64,000 nucleotides of DNA. It comes from Semisulcospira habei (Eukaryota; Mollusca; Gastropoda; Semisulcospiridae). Numbering within the stretch: the first letter of the stretch is position 1; every line of letters begins with the position of its first letter. Below, piece after piece: positions 11,043-21,076 of the stretch. The notes beneath the pieces are model-generated. The model saw only the letters and a program-made list of their open reading frames with translations. It was not told the DNA's origin and did not search any database. The translations under genes were made by a program, and so were the position numbers. Location of the stretch: positions 163,643,876 through 163,707,875 of the forward strand of contig BTPG01000002.1 of the NCBI GenBank assembly GCA_036245525.1, given 5' to 3'.

Positions 11043-11425
11043 GTGGTTTCGTACAAAATATAGTTGATGTCTTCAAACAATGGACCAAACTGCTTTATTT
11101 TCATATAAACAACTTTGTTTTCATACAAACTGCTTTGTTTTCATTAGGCATATTCTGTTTGCTCTCTTGATATGTATGGCAAACAGGGGCCTTTTTCATT
11201 TATTCAATGTGAAATTTAACTGTTTTAAGTGATAGATGATTGTTTTAACAAAATGTGCGTCAAATGGCAGGGAAGGGGTTAAGCCCGGAAAGCTAACTAC
11301 CAGCTTTACGTGAATCTACATTTCCAGTGAGGAAAAACCCTCGGACCGACACCCGCCTTGGTTGGCTCGCGCTCGGCTGTAAGCGGACCTACTAAGGCCA
11401 AACTGGTCGCACCGGTAGATATTGT

Positions 11426-11637
11426 TTAACCCATTCAGCCCTGACGCACTACAGCAGGAGATGGGTCGACCATGATAATTCCACTGTAGTGCCAGATTAG
11501 CTTGGCGCCTGTCGGCGCCAAGCTAATCTGGCACTGCCCTTGAATTATCATGGTCGATGCATCTCCTGCAACTGGTTTAGTCGTTAGATGACGCCTCCAA
11601 AATTTGGGAAATACTTGCGCCGGGCTGAATGAGTTAA
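11426..11637. mobile_element. H2 palindrome, short arm at left
   Basis: TTAACCCATTCAGCCCTGAC to CCGGGCTGAATGAGTTAA. Right TTAA shared with the H1 copy at 11634. The pair lies in the loop of a larger foldback (11257-12018). Confidence 0.9.
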
Positions 11638-11726
11638 CCCTTCGGCTTTCGGTAGCGGTTTCTTGTCGTGATGATTCCTGCAGGAATCATCGCGACAGAA
11701 ACCGCCGCCGTCAGCCAAAGAGTTAA
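11634..11726. mobile_element. H1 palindrome
   Basis: TTAACCCTTCGGCTTTCGG to CAGCCAAAGAGTTAA; loop GATTCCTGCAGGAATC. Left TTAA shared with the H2 copy at 11426. Confidence 0.88.
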
Positions 11727-12106
11727 AACCTACCCATTCGATAACATTTAAAGATCGTCTCTTATTTATTACTTAGGAGTTCCAATTGATGAAACGACAA
11801 CGCACTACCCTTAGGCTTTCACTGTCGTTCCATCTCCCGCTGTTATTGCTGTACGCGTGGTTGAAAGGTCTTCGGACCGACTTCGGTTTTAGCAGGTCCG
11901 AGCGCGAGCCAAACAAGGCGGGTGTCTGTCCGAGGGTTTTTGCTCGCTGGAAATGTAGTTTCATGTGAAGCTGGTAGTTAGCTTTCTGGGTTTAGCACCT
12001 TCCCTGCCCATTTGACGTATAGTTTGATTATGTTTCTTTTGTTTGGTTTTATTTAACAAAGCAATAGCCACAGCCGTCCGAGAAAAGAGGATACAAATTG
12101 ATCTCA

Positions 12107-12172
12107 GCAAGAGGCATAGATCTTCATGAGCCCCCGCGAATGCGGGGGCTCATGAAGGTCTTTGCCTCTTGC
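12107..12172. repeat. H3 hairpin core
   Basis: GCAAGAGGCATAGATCTTC, GAGCCCCCGCG centre; mirrored. It lies in the intron about 120 bases before the terminal exon at 12292. Confidence 0.82.
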
Positions 12173-12291
12173 AGTTAGATCGTTGACTTTTTCTCGGTTG
12201 TGAAGGGGTCAACGCCGAGCAGGCAGTGCGCGGTTGTGCATGTATACTTCGGAATTTGAAATGTTGACGTATGTGTCAATTTTCTTCCCAG

Positions 12292-12955
12292 ACATATGCC
12301 CAAGCTTGAGTCTATGGCCAACCTGAGAGTGCGCGGCAGCCTGTCAGGGGACAACATGACTGACGAGCAATCTCGAGTAACGTTCTCCGTGGGCGACTCC
12401 TCACCCGTTGCTTCACGCAGCACCATCGCCACCGCCAGCATGCCCCCCGGCATCACCACCACCACCACTAACAGCAGCAGGCCAGGCGAGGGAGGAGCGT
12501 CAGGTAAGCAGAGTGGCCACCAAACCGGGTCGCTAGCCAACGGGCAGGCCTTGTCCCATATGCCCATCTTGGAGGAAGGCCCGCTGGACGAGTCATCGCC
12601 AGTCAGTGACGGCAGCCTGACCCCCAGCCCAAGTGAGCACAGCCTGGCCGTTCTCGGGGGGTTCGAGAGCGAGGGAGGGGGCGAATACGAGATCCTGGCT
12701 CTGCCCCAGCGTCCCGACATCGACTTTACGTCCGATAACTCTGACTCTGACTCAGACTCTGACTCTGACGACCTGCGCGGGATTGGGTCGCTGTTCGAGA
12801 CGAGCACCAGCAGCACGCACACGTCGGACTCCAGCGACCTGGATGAGGAGGGATCCATCTCGGACGGGAGGGACTTTACGGACGACGAGATCGACTCACA
12901 CTTGGCCGAGATTATCTTCACCAACCTGGACGATAGGACAGTCAGCTACATCTGA
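12292..12955 (+). CDS. Terminal coding exon, acidic serine/threonine-rich C-terminus
   Basis: The acceptor TTTTCTTCCCAG ends at 12291. One base completes the split Arg codon of the previous exon, then His and MPKLESMANL follow, and the frame stays open for about 221 codons to TGA at 12953-12955. The protein is low complexity: a Thr/Ser stretch near residues 45-65, an Asp-Ser tract (SDSDSDSDSDD) near residue 150, and an acidic end TDDEIDSHLAEIIF. It has no signal peptide, membrane helix or recognised domain. A bias to third-position C/G and clean splice logic support real coding. The acidic Ser-Asp tract resembles casein-kinase-2 substrates, which is inference only. The stop-codon region has been copied into the downstream minisatellite, including a diverged copy of the last 24 or so codons at 13388-13457. 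Confidence 0.65.
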
Positions 12956-13705
12956 TCAAAGCGGTCACTCCTTGTTATATCTGATCATACCAGGCACTGT
13001 CAGCTACATCTGATCATACCGGGCATTGTCAGCTACATCTGATTATAGTGGTTGCTGCCTGATACATCTAACCATACCGAGCACTGTCAGTTACATCTGA
13101 TCATAGCGGGCACTCTCAGCTATATCTGATCATACCATACACAGTCAGCTATATCTGATGATAGCGGGCACTGTCAGCTATATGTGAGCACACCGTACAC
13201 TGTCTGTTGCAGTTGATCATAGCGGGCATTGTCAGCTATATTTGATCATAGCGGGCACTGTCAGCTACATCTGATCATAGCGGGCACTGTCAGGTAGCTC
13301 GGATCATACCGGCACTGTCAGCTAAATGTGATCATACCGTGCGCTGTCAGCTACATCTGATCATAGCGGGCACAGTCTCTTACTGGGACTTACAGATGAC
13401 GAGCTGGACTTGGACCTTACCGAGATTATCTTCGCCAACCTGGCTTGTTATATCTGATCATAGCGGGCACTGTCAGCTACATCAGATCAAACCATGCACT
13501 GTCAGATATATCTTATCATAGCGGTCACTGACTGTCATATCTGATCATACCGGGCAATGCCGGCTACATCTAATCATAGCGGGCACTGTCAGTTACATCT
13601 GATCATAGCGGCACTGCCTGTTACATCGATCATACCGTACACTGTCAGCAGCATCTGACAATAGTTACATTTGATCATAGCGGGCATTACCATCTGCATC
13701 TGATA
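12956..13705. repeat. Decayed minisatellite built from the gene's stop-codon region
   Basis: About 25 imperfect units of 30-35 bases follow, of the form GGGCACTGTCAGCTACATC then TGATCATAGC. The unit contains CAGTCAGCTACATCTGA, the last codons and stop of the preceding exon, so the array was seeded from the gene's own 3' end. At 13388-13457 one interval instead copies a longer stretch of the coding end (LTDDELDLDLTEIIFANL then stop). Confidence 0.85.
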
Positions 13706-13810
13706 ATACGCAAAAGACCATCGGGCCGACATCGACCACAGTTGGCATACGCGCCACTGTGCGCGTGCCGACTGCGGCTGACGTCGGCCTGATAACGTTT
13801 GTTTACCGGG
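13706..13810. repeat. H4 palindrome, diverged
   Basis: ATACGCAAAAGACCATCGGG at left; right arm GCTGACGTCGGCCTGAT. It directly follows the minisatellite. Confidence 0.78.
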
Positions 13811-15893
13811 TATCAGCAACGTTTGATCTTACAGGTCAGTGCATGACATCTTTTCTTTAAGATCACTACTGGCTACATACATCTGATCTTCACGAATTCA
13901 AGACGCGCTGGTGACGAATTCAGTTTGCAAGGTGTTCACCGCGTCCCGGCAGTGAAGGTTTAATTGTTGTGACAGCCGTGACATAGCCACTAGGGCCACG
14001 TAGGACTTGCCTGACCTTGGGTACGGATAAGATCGTCTTCGGTAACCTGGAAGACCCGGTTGTCAGCTCGAATCACTTGGGCGGCACCTGACCTACCCGA
14101 AGTCACTTTTGCGTGTTCGTTGTATTTAGGGGCGGGGTTGGTGGTGGTGGGGGCGTGGGGGTGGGGGCCGGGGGGGGGGGGTGGGGTGGGGAGAGGAAGG
14201 GGAGTGAATGGGCCAACAGGTCAGAGTGACCCAGTGCCAGATCAAGGAAAGTGATCGCGGGTCGATATGGTGTGAGAACAAATAGACGATTTCTGGAAAT
14301 CAGAAGTACGTCGAAATTCCACGTGTTTCGACGACAACTGTGGGTTTTAGTCCATCGTTTTTCGTAGAAACACATGCAATTCTGACATAATTACTTCTGT
14401 GATTTAAGAAAACTTCTAATTTGCCTGTCGCGCCTGACACACTTCCGTATTGTTCGTATCTGATCTCCTGCCGTTCAGCTGCGGGTTGACTTCCCAAAAC
14501 AGACCCACTCCGGGAGTACACCACAAGCACACCTTACTCTCCAAGTGGGGGAGTAAACCCGCAAAAGGCGAGGGATGCACCCAATGCGCAAAAGACCATC
14601 GGGCCGACGTCGGCCGCCGTTGACCCGCGCACGGCCGTGCGCGGGCCAACGGCGGCCGACGTCGGCCCGATGGCCTTTCACACAATGGCTCCAAACAACG
14701 AACGTAAGCGAAGTCACGGCCGATAACCAGCTTGTGCCGTAAGCATAGATTCAAGATTCAAGATTCCAGCTAGGCCTATTTATTCCTATTTATTAAACAC
14801 ACACAACTTTGACGTCGGCCGTTAATGTACGAAAAGTCACGTGATAGGCAAAAATCGACCACGAGGTTTCCCGTTGTGTCCCCACTTTGCGGCGTGCCTT
14901 ATGAGCGGAAGATGTTAAGCCCCAGGTTGTGCCGCGCCCCAGCTTGTCAGTGCACAAATGGTCTTCGGTCTCGAATTAATCACATGACCAATGGAACACT
15001 TTTGGGTGTCCGATGTGCAGACGTACAATGGCCGACGGCGACTCGAGCCTAAAAGTCTGATGAAACTGATAATATCAAAAATAATGAAATCTAGTTGTAT
15101 TCTGTTATTAATTCACCGAAACAATGAAAAGTATTTTTAAAAATAATCATTTTTATTACTTGTGTTCTTCCGAGTCCTTTTTTTTTTAAAAAAACAACTT
15201 CCTCTATCAACTTATGATTATCGTTTGGTAAACGTTGCTTGTGTACAGCGGACATGTTGGGTCCCCACTATAGCCGCTAGATGTTGAAATTTTTACGTAT
15301 GTGAGGCGACCATTTCTTTATGCAATGTGAATTCGTCTGACATTTTGTGTATGTTGTTTGTTTGCACACTGTCACTGTATCACACGTTTTTCGAGTCCAT
15401 TGCTTATATCTAATTACCGTGAATTACCGTGAATAACACAAAACACACACACACCTAAATCGTGATTTAGAAGCCGGCACAGATTCAATTTAAACGTAAC
15501 AGCTGTTTAAAGAAATAGTAACAACTTCCTGTACGTATTTTGCTTACGCGAAAATATGGCGCCGCCCCAAATGATCCACCAATCACCAATGGGCAAGCCA
15601 CTATTACGAGACTATTCGAGACCGGAAAGGTTTTTGTGCACCGGGCTGGGGCGCGGGACATGATAAATTTAAGATAATTCTTCATCAGTTCACTAACATA
15701 AACAGAAAAAAGAAATAATAAATCAACCAACCAACCACCCAAACAACCAACCAATCTACCAGCCAACTTACACGTGAAAGGTGAATATGAAATGGATCGC
15801 GCGTAATAAATGAAACAAGTATAATAACTTGTCTTGTATGTTTCGTCTGTACACTGGATAACTGTAATAATCAACACTGAAATGATGTACAGT
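13811..15893. other. No gene seen apart from one H4 copy
   Basis: Presumed downstream region of the + strand gene. G run at 14169-14180; an H3-type end GGCAGTGAAGGTTTAA at 13948-13963; otherwise unassigned. Confidence 0.5.
14580..14688. repeat. H4 palindrome
   Basis: CCCAATGCGCAAAAGACC to GATGGCCTTTCACACAATGG; centre CGCGCACGGCCGTGCGCG nearly perfect. Confidence 0.9.
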
Positions 15894-16009
15894 TAATCCC
15901 TTCACCGCCAGAGCCCATGAATTTTCCTATGAAAAGAGCCACCAGTGGTGCCGCAGTTGCCTCCCAAGTGAGGAACATAAATTCGAAAGCAGCCATCAAT
16001 AGCATATGT

Positions 16010-16102
16010 ATTGGCACTTTCGCTGACGGAAGTGGTTTTTGTCACGCTGATTCCTGCAAGAATCACTGCGACAAAACCCGCTACCGATAGCCAAAGTGTT
16101 AA
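16010..16102. mobile_element. H1 palindrome
   Basis: Left end decayed (TTGGCACTTTCGCTGACGG), right end GATAGCCAAAGTGTTAA; loop GATTCCTGCAAGAATC. Right TTAA shared with the next element. Confidence 0.78.
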
Positions 16103-16166
16103 CCCGTTATATGCCGAGAAATCAGTACTCACAAACCAGATAGGTGAGGCTAGCGCTGGCAGAATT

Positions 16167-16353
16167 GTATCAACAAACCAAGGGGAATTACTCAGCGCTG
16201 GGCAGAACAATTAGATCCCCTGCCCCCGCCTATCAGGCACCCATTCGCCAGCCCACAGAGAAATACGCAGGTATAGAACAAGACGATCATCTACATCCCT
16301 AAAATCTAATTGTTCTGCCCAGCGCTGAGTAATTCCCCTTGGTTTGTTGATAC
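16167..16353. repeat. Foldback with exact 50-bp arms
   Basis: 16167-16216 and 16304-16353 are exact reverse complements (GTATCAACAAACCAAGG start), with an 87-base loop. It lies in a stretch that starts TTAACCCG at 16099. Confidence 0.9.
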
Positions 16354-16391
16354 GAGAAATCAGTAGTAATCCCAGTTCAAATGCAAGACAC

Positions 16392-16544
16392 TGAAACATA
16401 TAGATCCTCAGACGGAGAGACGTAGGTCCTCATGAGCACCTGCTGCTGCAAAGACTCTTGAGGATCTATGTTTCCATGTCTCGTGCTGACACCACTTTGT
16501 ATCTTTGTCCCGTGGGCGGCTGACGCTCTTTGGCGATGAATTAA
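16392..16544. mobile_element. Diverged H3 element, right end at shared TTAA
   Basis: Hairpin arms TAGATCCTCA/TGAGGATCTA (16392-16476), then the H3 right flank GCTGACACCACTTTGT, ending GGCGATGAATTAA at 16544, which is also the start of H2. Confidence 0.65.
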
Positions 16545-16758
16545 CTCATTCAGCCCGACACACGTAATTCCTCAATTTGGGAGGCGTCATCTCAGTAACG
16601 ACTATGCACCAGTTGCAGGAGATGTACGGACCATGATAATTCAAGGGTAGTGCCAGATTAGCTTGGCGCCGACAGGCGCCAAGCTAATCTGGCACTACCC
16701 TTGACTTATCATGGTCGACCCATCTCCTGTTGTACGGCGACGGGACGGAATGGGTTAA
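16541..16758. mobile_element. H2 palindrome, long arm at left
   Basis: TTAACTCATTCAGCCCGAC to GACGGAATGGGTTAA. Left TTAA is also the end of H3-like sequence; right TTAA begins the next short element. Confidence 0.88.
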
Positions 16759-16802
16759 ACAAGTCTTAGAAACACACGCTGCGTCCACTAGCAGTAAAGG
16801 GA

Positions 16803-16864
16803 TTAAGGGAAAGCACTCAACCCCGCTGGACGTGTGTCGTGGCGGGTTGAGTGATTTTCCTTAA
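16803..16864. mobile_element. 62-bp TTAA hairpin
   Basis: TTAAGGGAAAGCACTCAACC to GGGTTGAGTGATTTTCCTTAA in outline; arms of about 20 bases, loop of about 14. It separates two mirrored H3-type ends (GCAGTAAAGGGA and CCCCATTCACTGCC). Confidence 0.8.
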
Positions 16865-17102
16865 CCCCATTCACTGCCAGTAGACTCAGATAAAGTTTCT
16901 AAAATCTTTTAAAAATTCATCGCCAAACGGTTAGATCGCTTGACACATCCCTAGCGACACCAAATTACCCACCCACGACTGACAAATACACAAGTACGAA
17001 ACTGACGCTTCACATCCCATATCACAGTAGAAAGCACGACATAGACCGGCGCTGGCATGTGCAGCACAGCCTCAAGTAGCCTGCGTGCACATCCCAGCCT
17101 AC

Positions 17103-17182
17103 GGAATACACATAGCATGAAATACGTGGCACTCCACATCCCGCAGGACGTTGAGTGCCATGCGCTTCATGCTATGTATTCA
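17103..17182. repeat. Hairpin
   Basis: GAATACACATAGCATGAAAT with GTGGCACTC, mirrored by GAGTGCCA and TTCATGCTATGTATTC; loop of about 18 bases. Confidence 0.75.
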
Positions 17183-17815
17183 GTTCTCACTGGCGGGCGA
17201 TCTGGGTCGAATTGGACGTTGTTTGCAATAGTCCCAGCGGCTTTATTTGAGCCTGTATATTTTAGCCCCAGGCAAACATCTCGCTGCAATCCAGAGGGAC
17301 ATTTGATAGTCGCTGGCTTGAAAAGGTTTCCGGCTGCAACTGGCGGCATGTGCCGTAAGCCAGGACTCGAGCGATCTCACAGTTTGTTCAGCGGCGAGTA
17401 GCTTTCCGTAGTTTGTACTGTATTAAACACACTACTTCTAGGTGCAGAAGACACGGACGTGGAAACACTGATCGACACATTTAACACCGCTGTTACCCAA
17501 ACAGCCAGTGAGATCCTTGGCAAACACCGACAAGCAAAGAAACCTTGGGTTACAGCTGACATCTTTGTTCTATGTGACAAGCGTCGAGAATTAAAGAAAA
17601 AGAAATCAGAGGTAGAAGGAGCCAAAACAATACAGGGAAATTAACCAGGATATCAAGAAAAGCATGACAAAGGCAAAGAATAAGTGGATTGAAGATCAGT
17701 GTAAACACGTAGAAAAAAATCGGAACAAAAATAATAGCTAAACAGCGTACCAGCTGGTGAAAGACCTGACCGGTGTAAAACAAGGACGCTCCTCGATCAT
17801 TCAAGATAGTAAAGG

Positions 17816-18206
17816 GATTGATTGATTGATTGATTGTACATTGCTTAACGTCCCGAGAGCACCAAGACTTTCTCAGGACGTGCCTGCACTGCTTGTGAAA
17901 AAAACCTAAACAGAACATTGAATGTATGTCGCCAACCGGTCCAATACATTAAATAAACTTAACACATGGGGCCTAAATAAAGCTAAGACCATTTAGCAAC
18001 ACACATCCAATATCAAGAGCTACAGGCAGTGCAGACAGTCGGGAGAGTTTTAAAAAGGCAAATACAGGTGAATGGACAAAGGGTAGACAGAAACACATGC
18101 CCCAGAATAGAGAGGAAAACCCACCCTGTGGGGCTGACCAGGGTGACCCTGGTAACTAAAAAGTAGTTACTCCACCCAAGTCCCCCAGGGCAGACCCGGG
18201 TGGGGG
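17816..18206 (-). mobile_element. SINE-like retroposon with (AATC)n tail, copy 1
   Basis: AGATAGTAAAGG is duplicated at 17804-17815 and 18207-18218. On the - strand the insert starts CCCCCACCCGGGTCTGCC and ends GACGTTAAGCAATGTACAATC followed by AATC repeats. It is about 390 bases with no ORF. It sits inside the RTE-C pseudogene. No clear tRNA A/B boxes are seen, so its promoter class is unknown. Confidence 0.88.
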
Positions 18207-19574
18207 AGATAGTAAAGGAAACTGTCTTACGGAAGACCAAGACATACTGAAGAGATGGGCAGATTACTGCTCAGATTTGTACAACCACCTAGCTACAGGG
18301 GACCCAGGCATACTTGCCAACCCACCCGTGACCAACAATGGGAACTATACCAGCCTCGGAGAAGAAGAAGAGACTGCAGTGAAGTCGCTGAAAAAAAAGG
18401 GAAGGCAAAAGGAGCAGACAACATCCTTGCAGAGCTAGTCCAAGAAGGGGGAGAAGACATGATAAGCGCCTTACTAACGACCTGCAATAAGATCTGGCAG
18501 TCAGGGGATTGGCTCACACCATGGACACAATCACTAATAATAACTCTCCCCAAAAAAGCCAACTCAAAATCAATGCCAGAATTATCGCACGATCTGTCTT
18601 ATATGCCACCCAAGCAAAGTCACGTTAAAGATTTTACTGAACAGGCTGAAGCCACAAGCAGAGGAAATCATAGCCAGGCAGGCTTCAGACCAGGGCGCAG
18701 CACAACTGAGCAGATCTTCAACCTGAGAGTTATGTGTGAGAGGTACCTCCAGCACCAGCAAAACCTCTATCATGTCTTTGTGGATTTTAAGAAAGCGTTT
18801 GACAGGGTGTGGCATGCAGCCCTTTGGTCCACCATGAAGCTATACAACATCAATGCCAACCTGACCAAAGTCATAGCAAACCTTTACATCAAGGCCACTA
18901 GCGCAGTCTGCTTGCTCTCACCTACTCTTTTCAACATCTTCCTGGAAAGAATCATGACAGACGCTCTGAAAGATCATGGGAGGAACTGTCAGTATTGGAG
19001 GCAGAACAATCACGAACTTGCGCTTTGCAGACGACATTGATGGTCTTGCAGGAACAAAGAAGGAGCTAGCTCAGCTGGTGGAAAATCTGGACAGTACAGT
19101 CATTGCGTATAGGATGGAAATCAGTGCAGAGAAGACTAAACTGATGACCAATAACACCAGTGGCACTGGCACTGACGTCATGATTGGAAGCCAACAACTG
19201 GAAACAGTTAACAAATTCAAATACTTAGGAGCCATTGTGACAGATGAGGGATCAAAACCAGAAATACTGTCCAGGATTGTGCTCCTCCGTCATCTCAGTG
19301 TTCTTGTTTGCCTGCGAGTCATGGACCCTCACAGCAGAACTTGAAAGGAGGATACAAGCCACTGAAATGAGATGTTTTCGAAGGCTGCTTGGCATTTCAT
19401 ACAGAGATCACACCACGAATGAGGAAGTGGGAAGCAGAATCAGGCAAGCCATCGGGCCCTATGAAGACCTATTAACCATTGTGAAAAAACGCAAAATGAA
19501 GTGGTATGGGCATGTCACGCGTTCAGAAGGGCTTGCCAAAACAATCCTGCAGGGAACTGTGCAAGAAGGACGAA

Positions 19575-19963
19575 TGATTGATTGATTGTACATTGCTTAA
19601 CGTCCCGACAGCAGCATGACTTTCTCAGGACGTGCTTGCACTGCTTGTGAAAAAAACCCTAAACAGAACATTGAATGTATGTCGCCAGCCGGTCCAATAC
19701 GTTAAATAAACCTACGACATAGGGCCTCAATAAAGCTAAGACCATTTAGAAACACACATCCAATATCAAGAGCTACAGGCAGCGCCGACAGTAGGGAGAG
19801 TTTAAAAAAAGAAAATACAGGTGAATGGACACCCTTGGTAGACAGAAACACATGCCCCAGAATAGAGGGAAAAAACCCACCCTGTGGAGCTGACCAGGGT
19901 GACCCTGGGAACTAAAAAGTAGTTAACCCCAACCAAGTCCCCCAGGACAGACCCGGGTGGGGG
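19575..19963 (-). mobile_element. SINE-like retroposon with (AATC)n tail, copy 2
   Basis: Flanked by TGCAAGAAGGACGAA (from 19560) and TGCAAGGAGGACGAA (from 19964). Same length, orientation and ends as copy 1, and inserted in the same RTE-C element. Confidence 0.88.
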
Positions 19964-20218
19964 TGCAAGGAGGACGAAGGAGAGGAAGACAGCGAAAAAG
20001 ATGAGAGGACAATATCTCAGAATGGACAGGACTGAAGCTGGGCGATACGCTAAGAATGGCAGAGAACAGAGAGGAATGGAGGGAGCTGGTTGCCAATTCA
20101 TCAGTGGTGCCCCAACGGTCGGCAAGACTACAGGATATAGATAGATAGACAGACAAACAGACAGACAGATAGATAGATAGAACAACGTACGTTTGCCTCG
20201 CATGCGGTCAGTGGAGCC

Positions 20219-20286
20219 TGCAAGAGGCGTAGATACTTATGAGCCCCCACATCTGCGGGGCCAAATTATGATCTATGCCTCTTGTA
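20219..20286. repeat. H3 hairpin core
   Basis: TGCAAGAGGCGTAGATACTT, GAGCCCCCACA centre, GATCTATGCCTCTTG at right. Confidence 0.75.
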
Positions 20287-20442
20287 GTTAGTAGATTTTT
20301 GCTGTGTCCCTGCATACAGTAAAATCAGTTGTGATTTCCGTTAGATTGAAAAACGGTCGCATCGCAAATATCTTAAGTCATCTTAGTACGCAGATGGTTG
20401 GGGGGTCACATGCGTGTGATGGTCGTGTAAGCTTGGACCAGT

Positions 20443-20758
<316 letters not shown>

Positions 20759-21076
20759 CTTCCCTCTTTTAGTTAAAAACTTATCTAAACTGGACAAAAT
20801 CAAATCCTTATCTAACAAAACAAACCGAATCTTTCCGAGATCGAACCATAAATGTAAGTGTTCAAGTTTCATACGACCAGCAAAGCGTCTCTATCATTAA
20901 TAATAAGAGAATCAGCAAAGCGTCTGTCTAATCATAATAAGAAACGAACTTTAACCTAAAAACACAAGCTCTCAGCTTTTACTCTACACAAACCTATCTA
21001 TCGTAAATAATGCGACTCTACATGTATGTTCACCATACATGGGCAACTACGCCACAACAAAGATCAGGTCTTCGAA

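Larger units (their letters stand above)
11257..12018. repeat. Large foldback with about 140-bp arms
   Basis: Left arm 11257-11405 and right arm 11885-12018 are inverted copies (for example CGAGCGCGAGCC, GCTGGTAGTTAGCTTTC and CCTTCCCTGCC at right). The interior holds the H2-H1 chain and a decayed half of another H2-like arm near 11795-11850. Confidence 0.82.
17450..20145 (+). pseudogene. RTE-C reverse transcriptase, heavily mutated
   Basis: Pieces in order: KKPWVTADIFVLCDKR near 17535; after the first SINE a fingers region (KAKGADNILAELVQEGG), SQAGFRPGRSTTEQIF near 18670 and VFVDFKKAFDRVWHAA near 18775. A deletion removes the VRQG part before LLSPTLFNIFLER. The catalytic motif LRFADDIDG follows in another frame near 19020, then KFKYLGAIVTDEG, and after the second SINE WEDNISEWTGLKLGD. 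It is non-functional but clearly the same family as the 3' fragment at 3.4-3.6 kb and related to RTE-A. Confidence 0.8.
17440..20185 (+). mobile_element. Degenerate RTE-C non-LTR element broken by two SINEs
   Basis: RTE-like coding runs 17450-17815, 18219-19573 and 19979-20145, separated by two SINE insertions with their own target duplications. It ends in a GATA/GACA simple repeat at 20136-20181. The start is truncated; no endonuclease is visible. Frameshifts and deletions are frequent. Confidence 0.85.

Noticed and set aside
10704..11170. Long cysteine/valine and histidine/threonine ORFs over GT/CA tracts (also near 2036, 20304, 23064, 31169, 33337, 36039, 40026 and 44222)
   Set aside because: They are translations of dinucleotide repeats and appear in several frames at once.
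14060..14254. Gly/Val-rich ORF
   Set aside because: It spans a G-run low-complexity tract and has no other coding sign.
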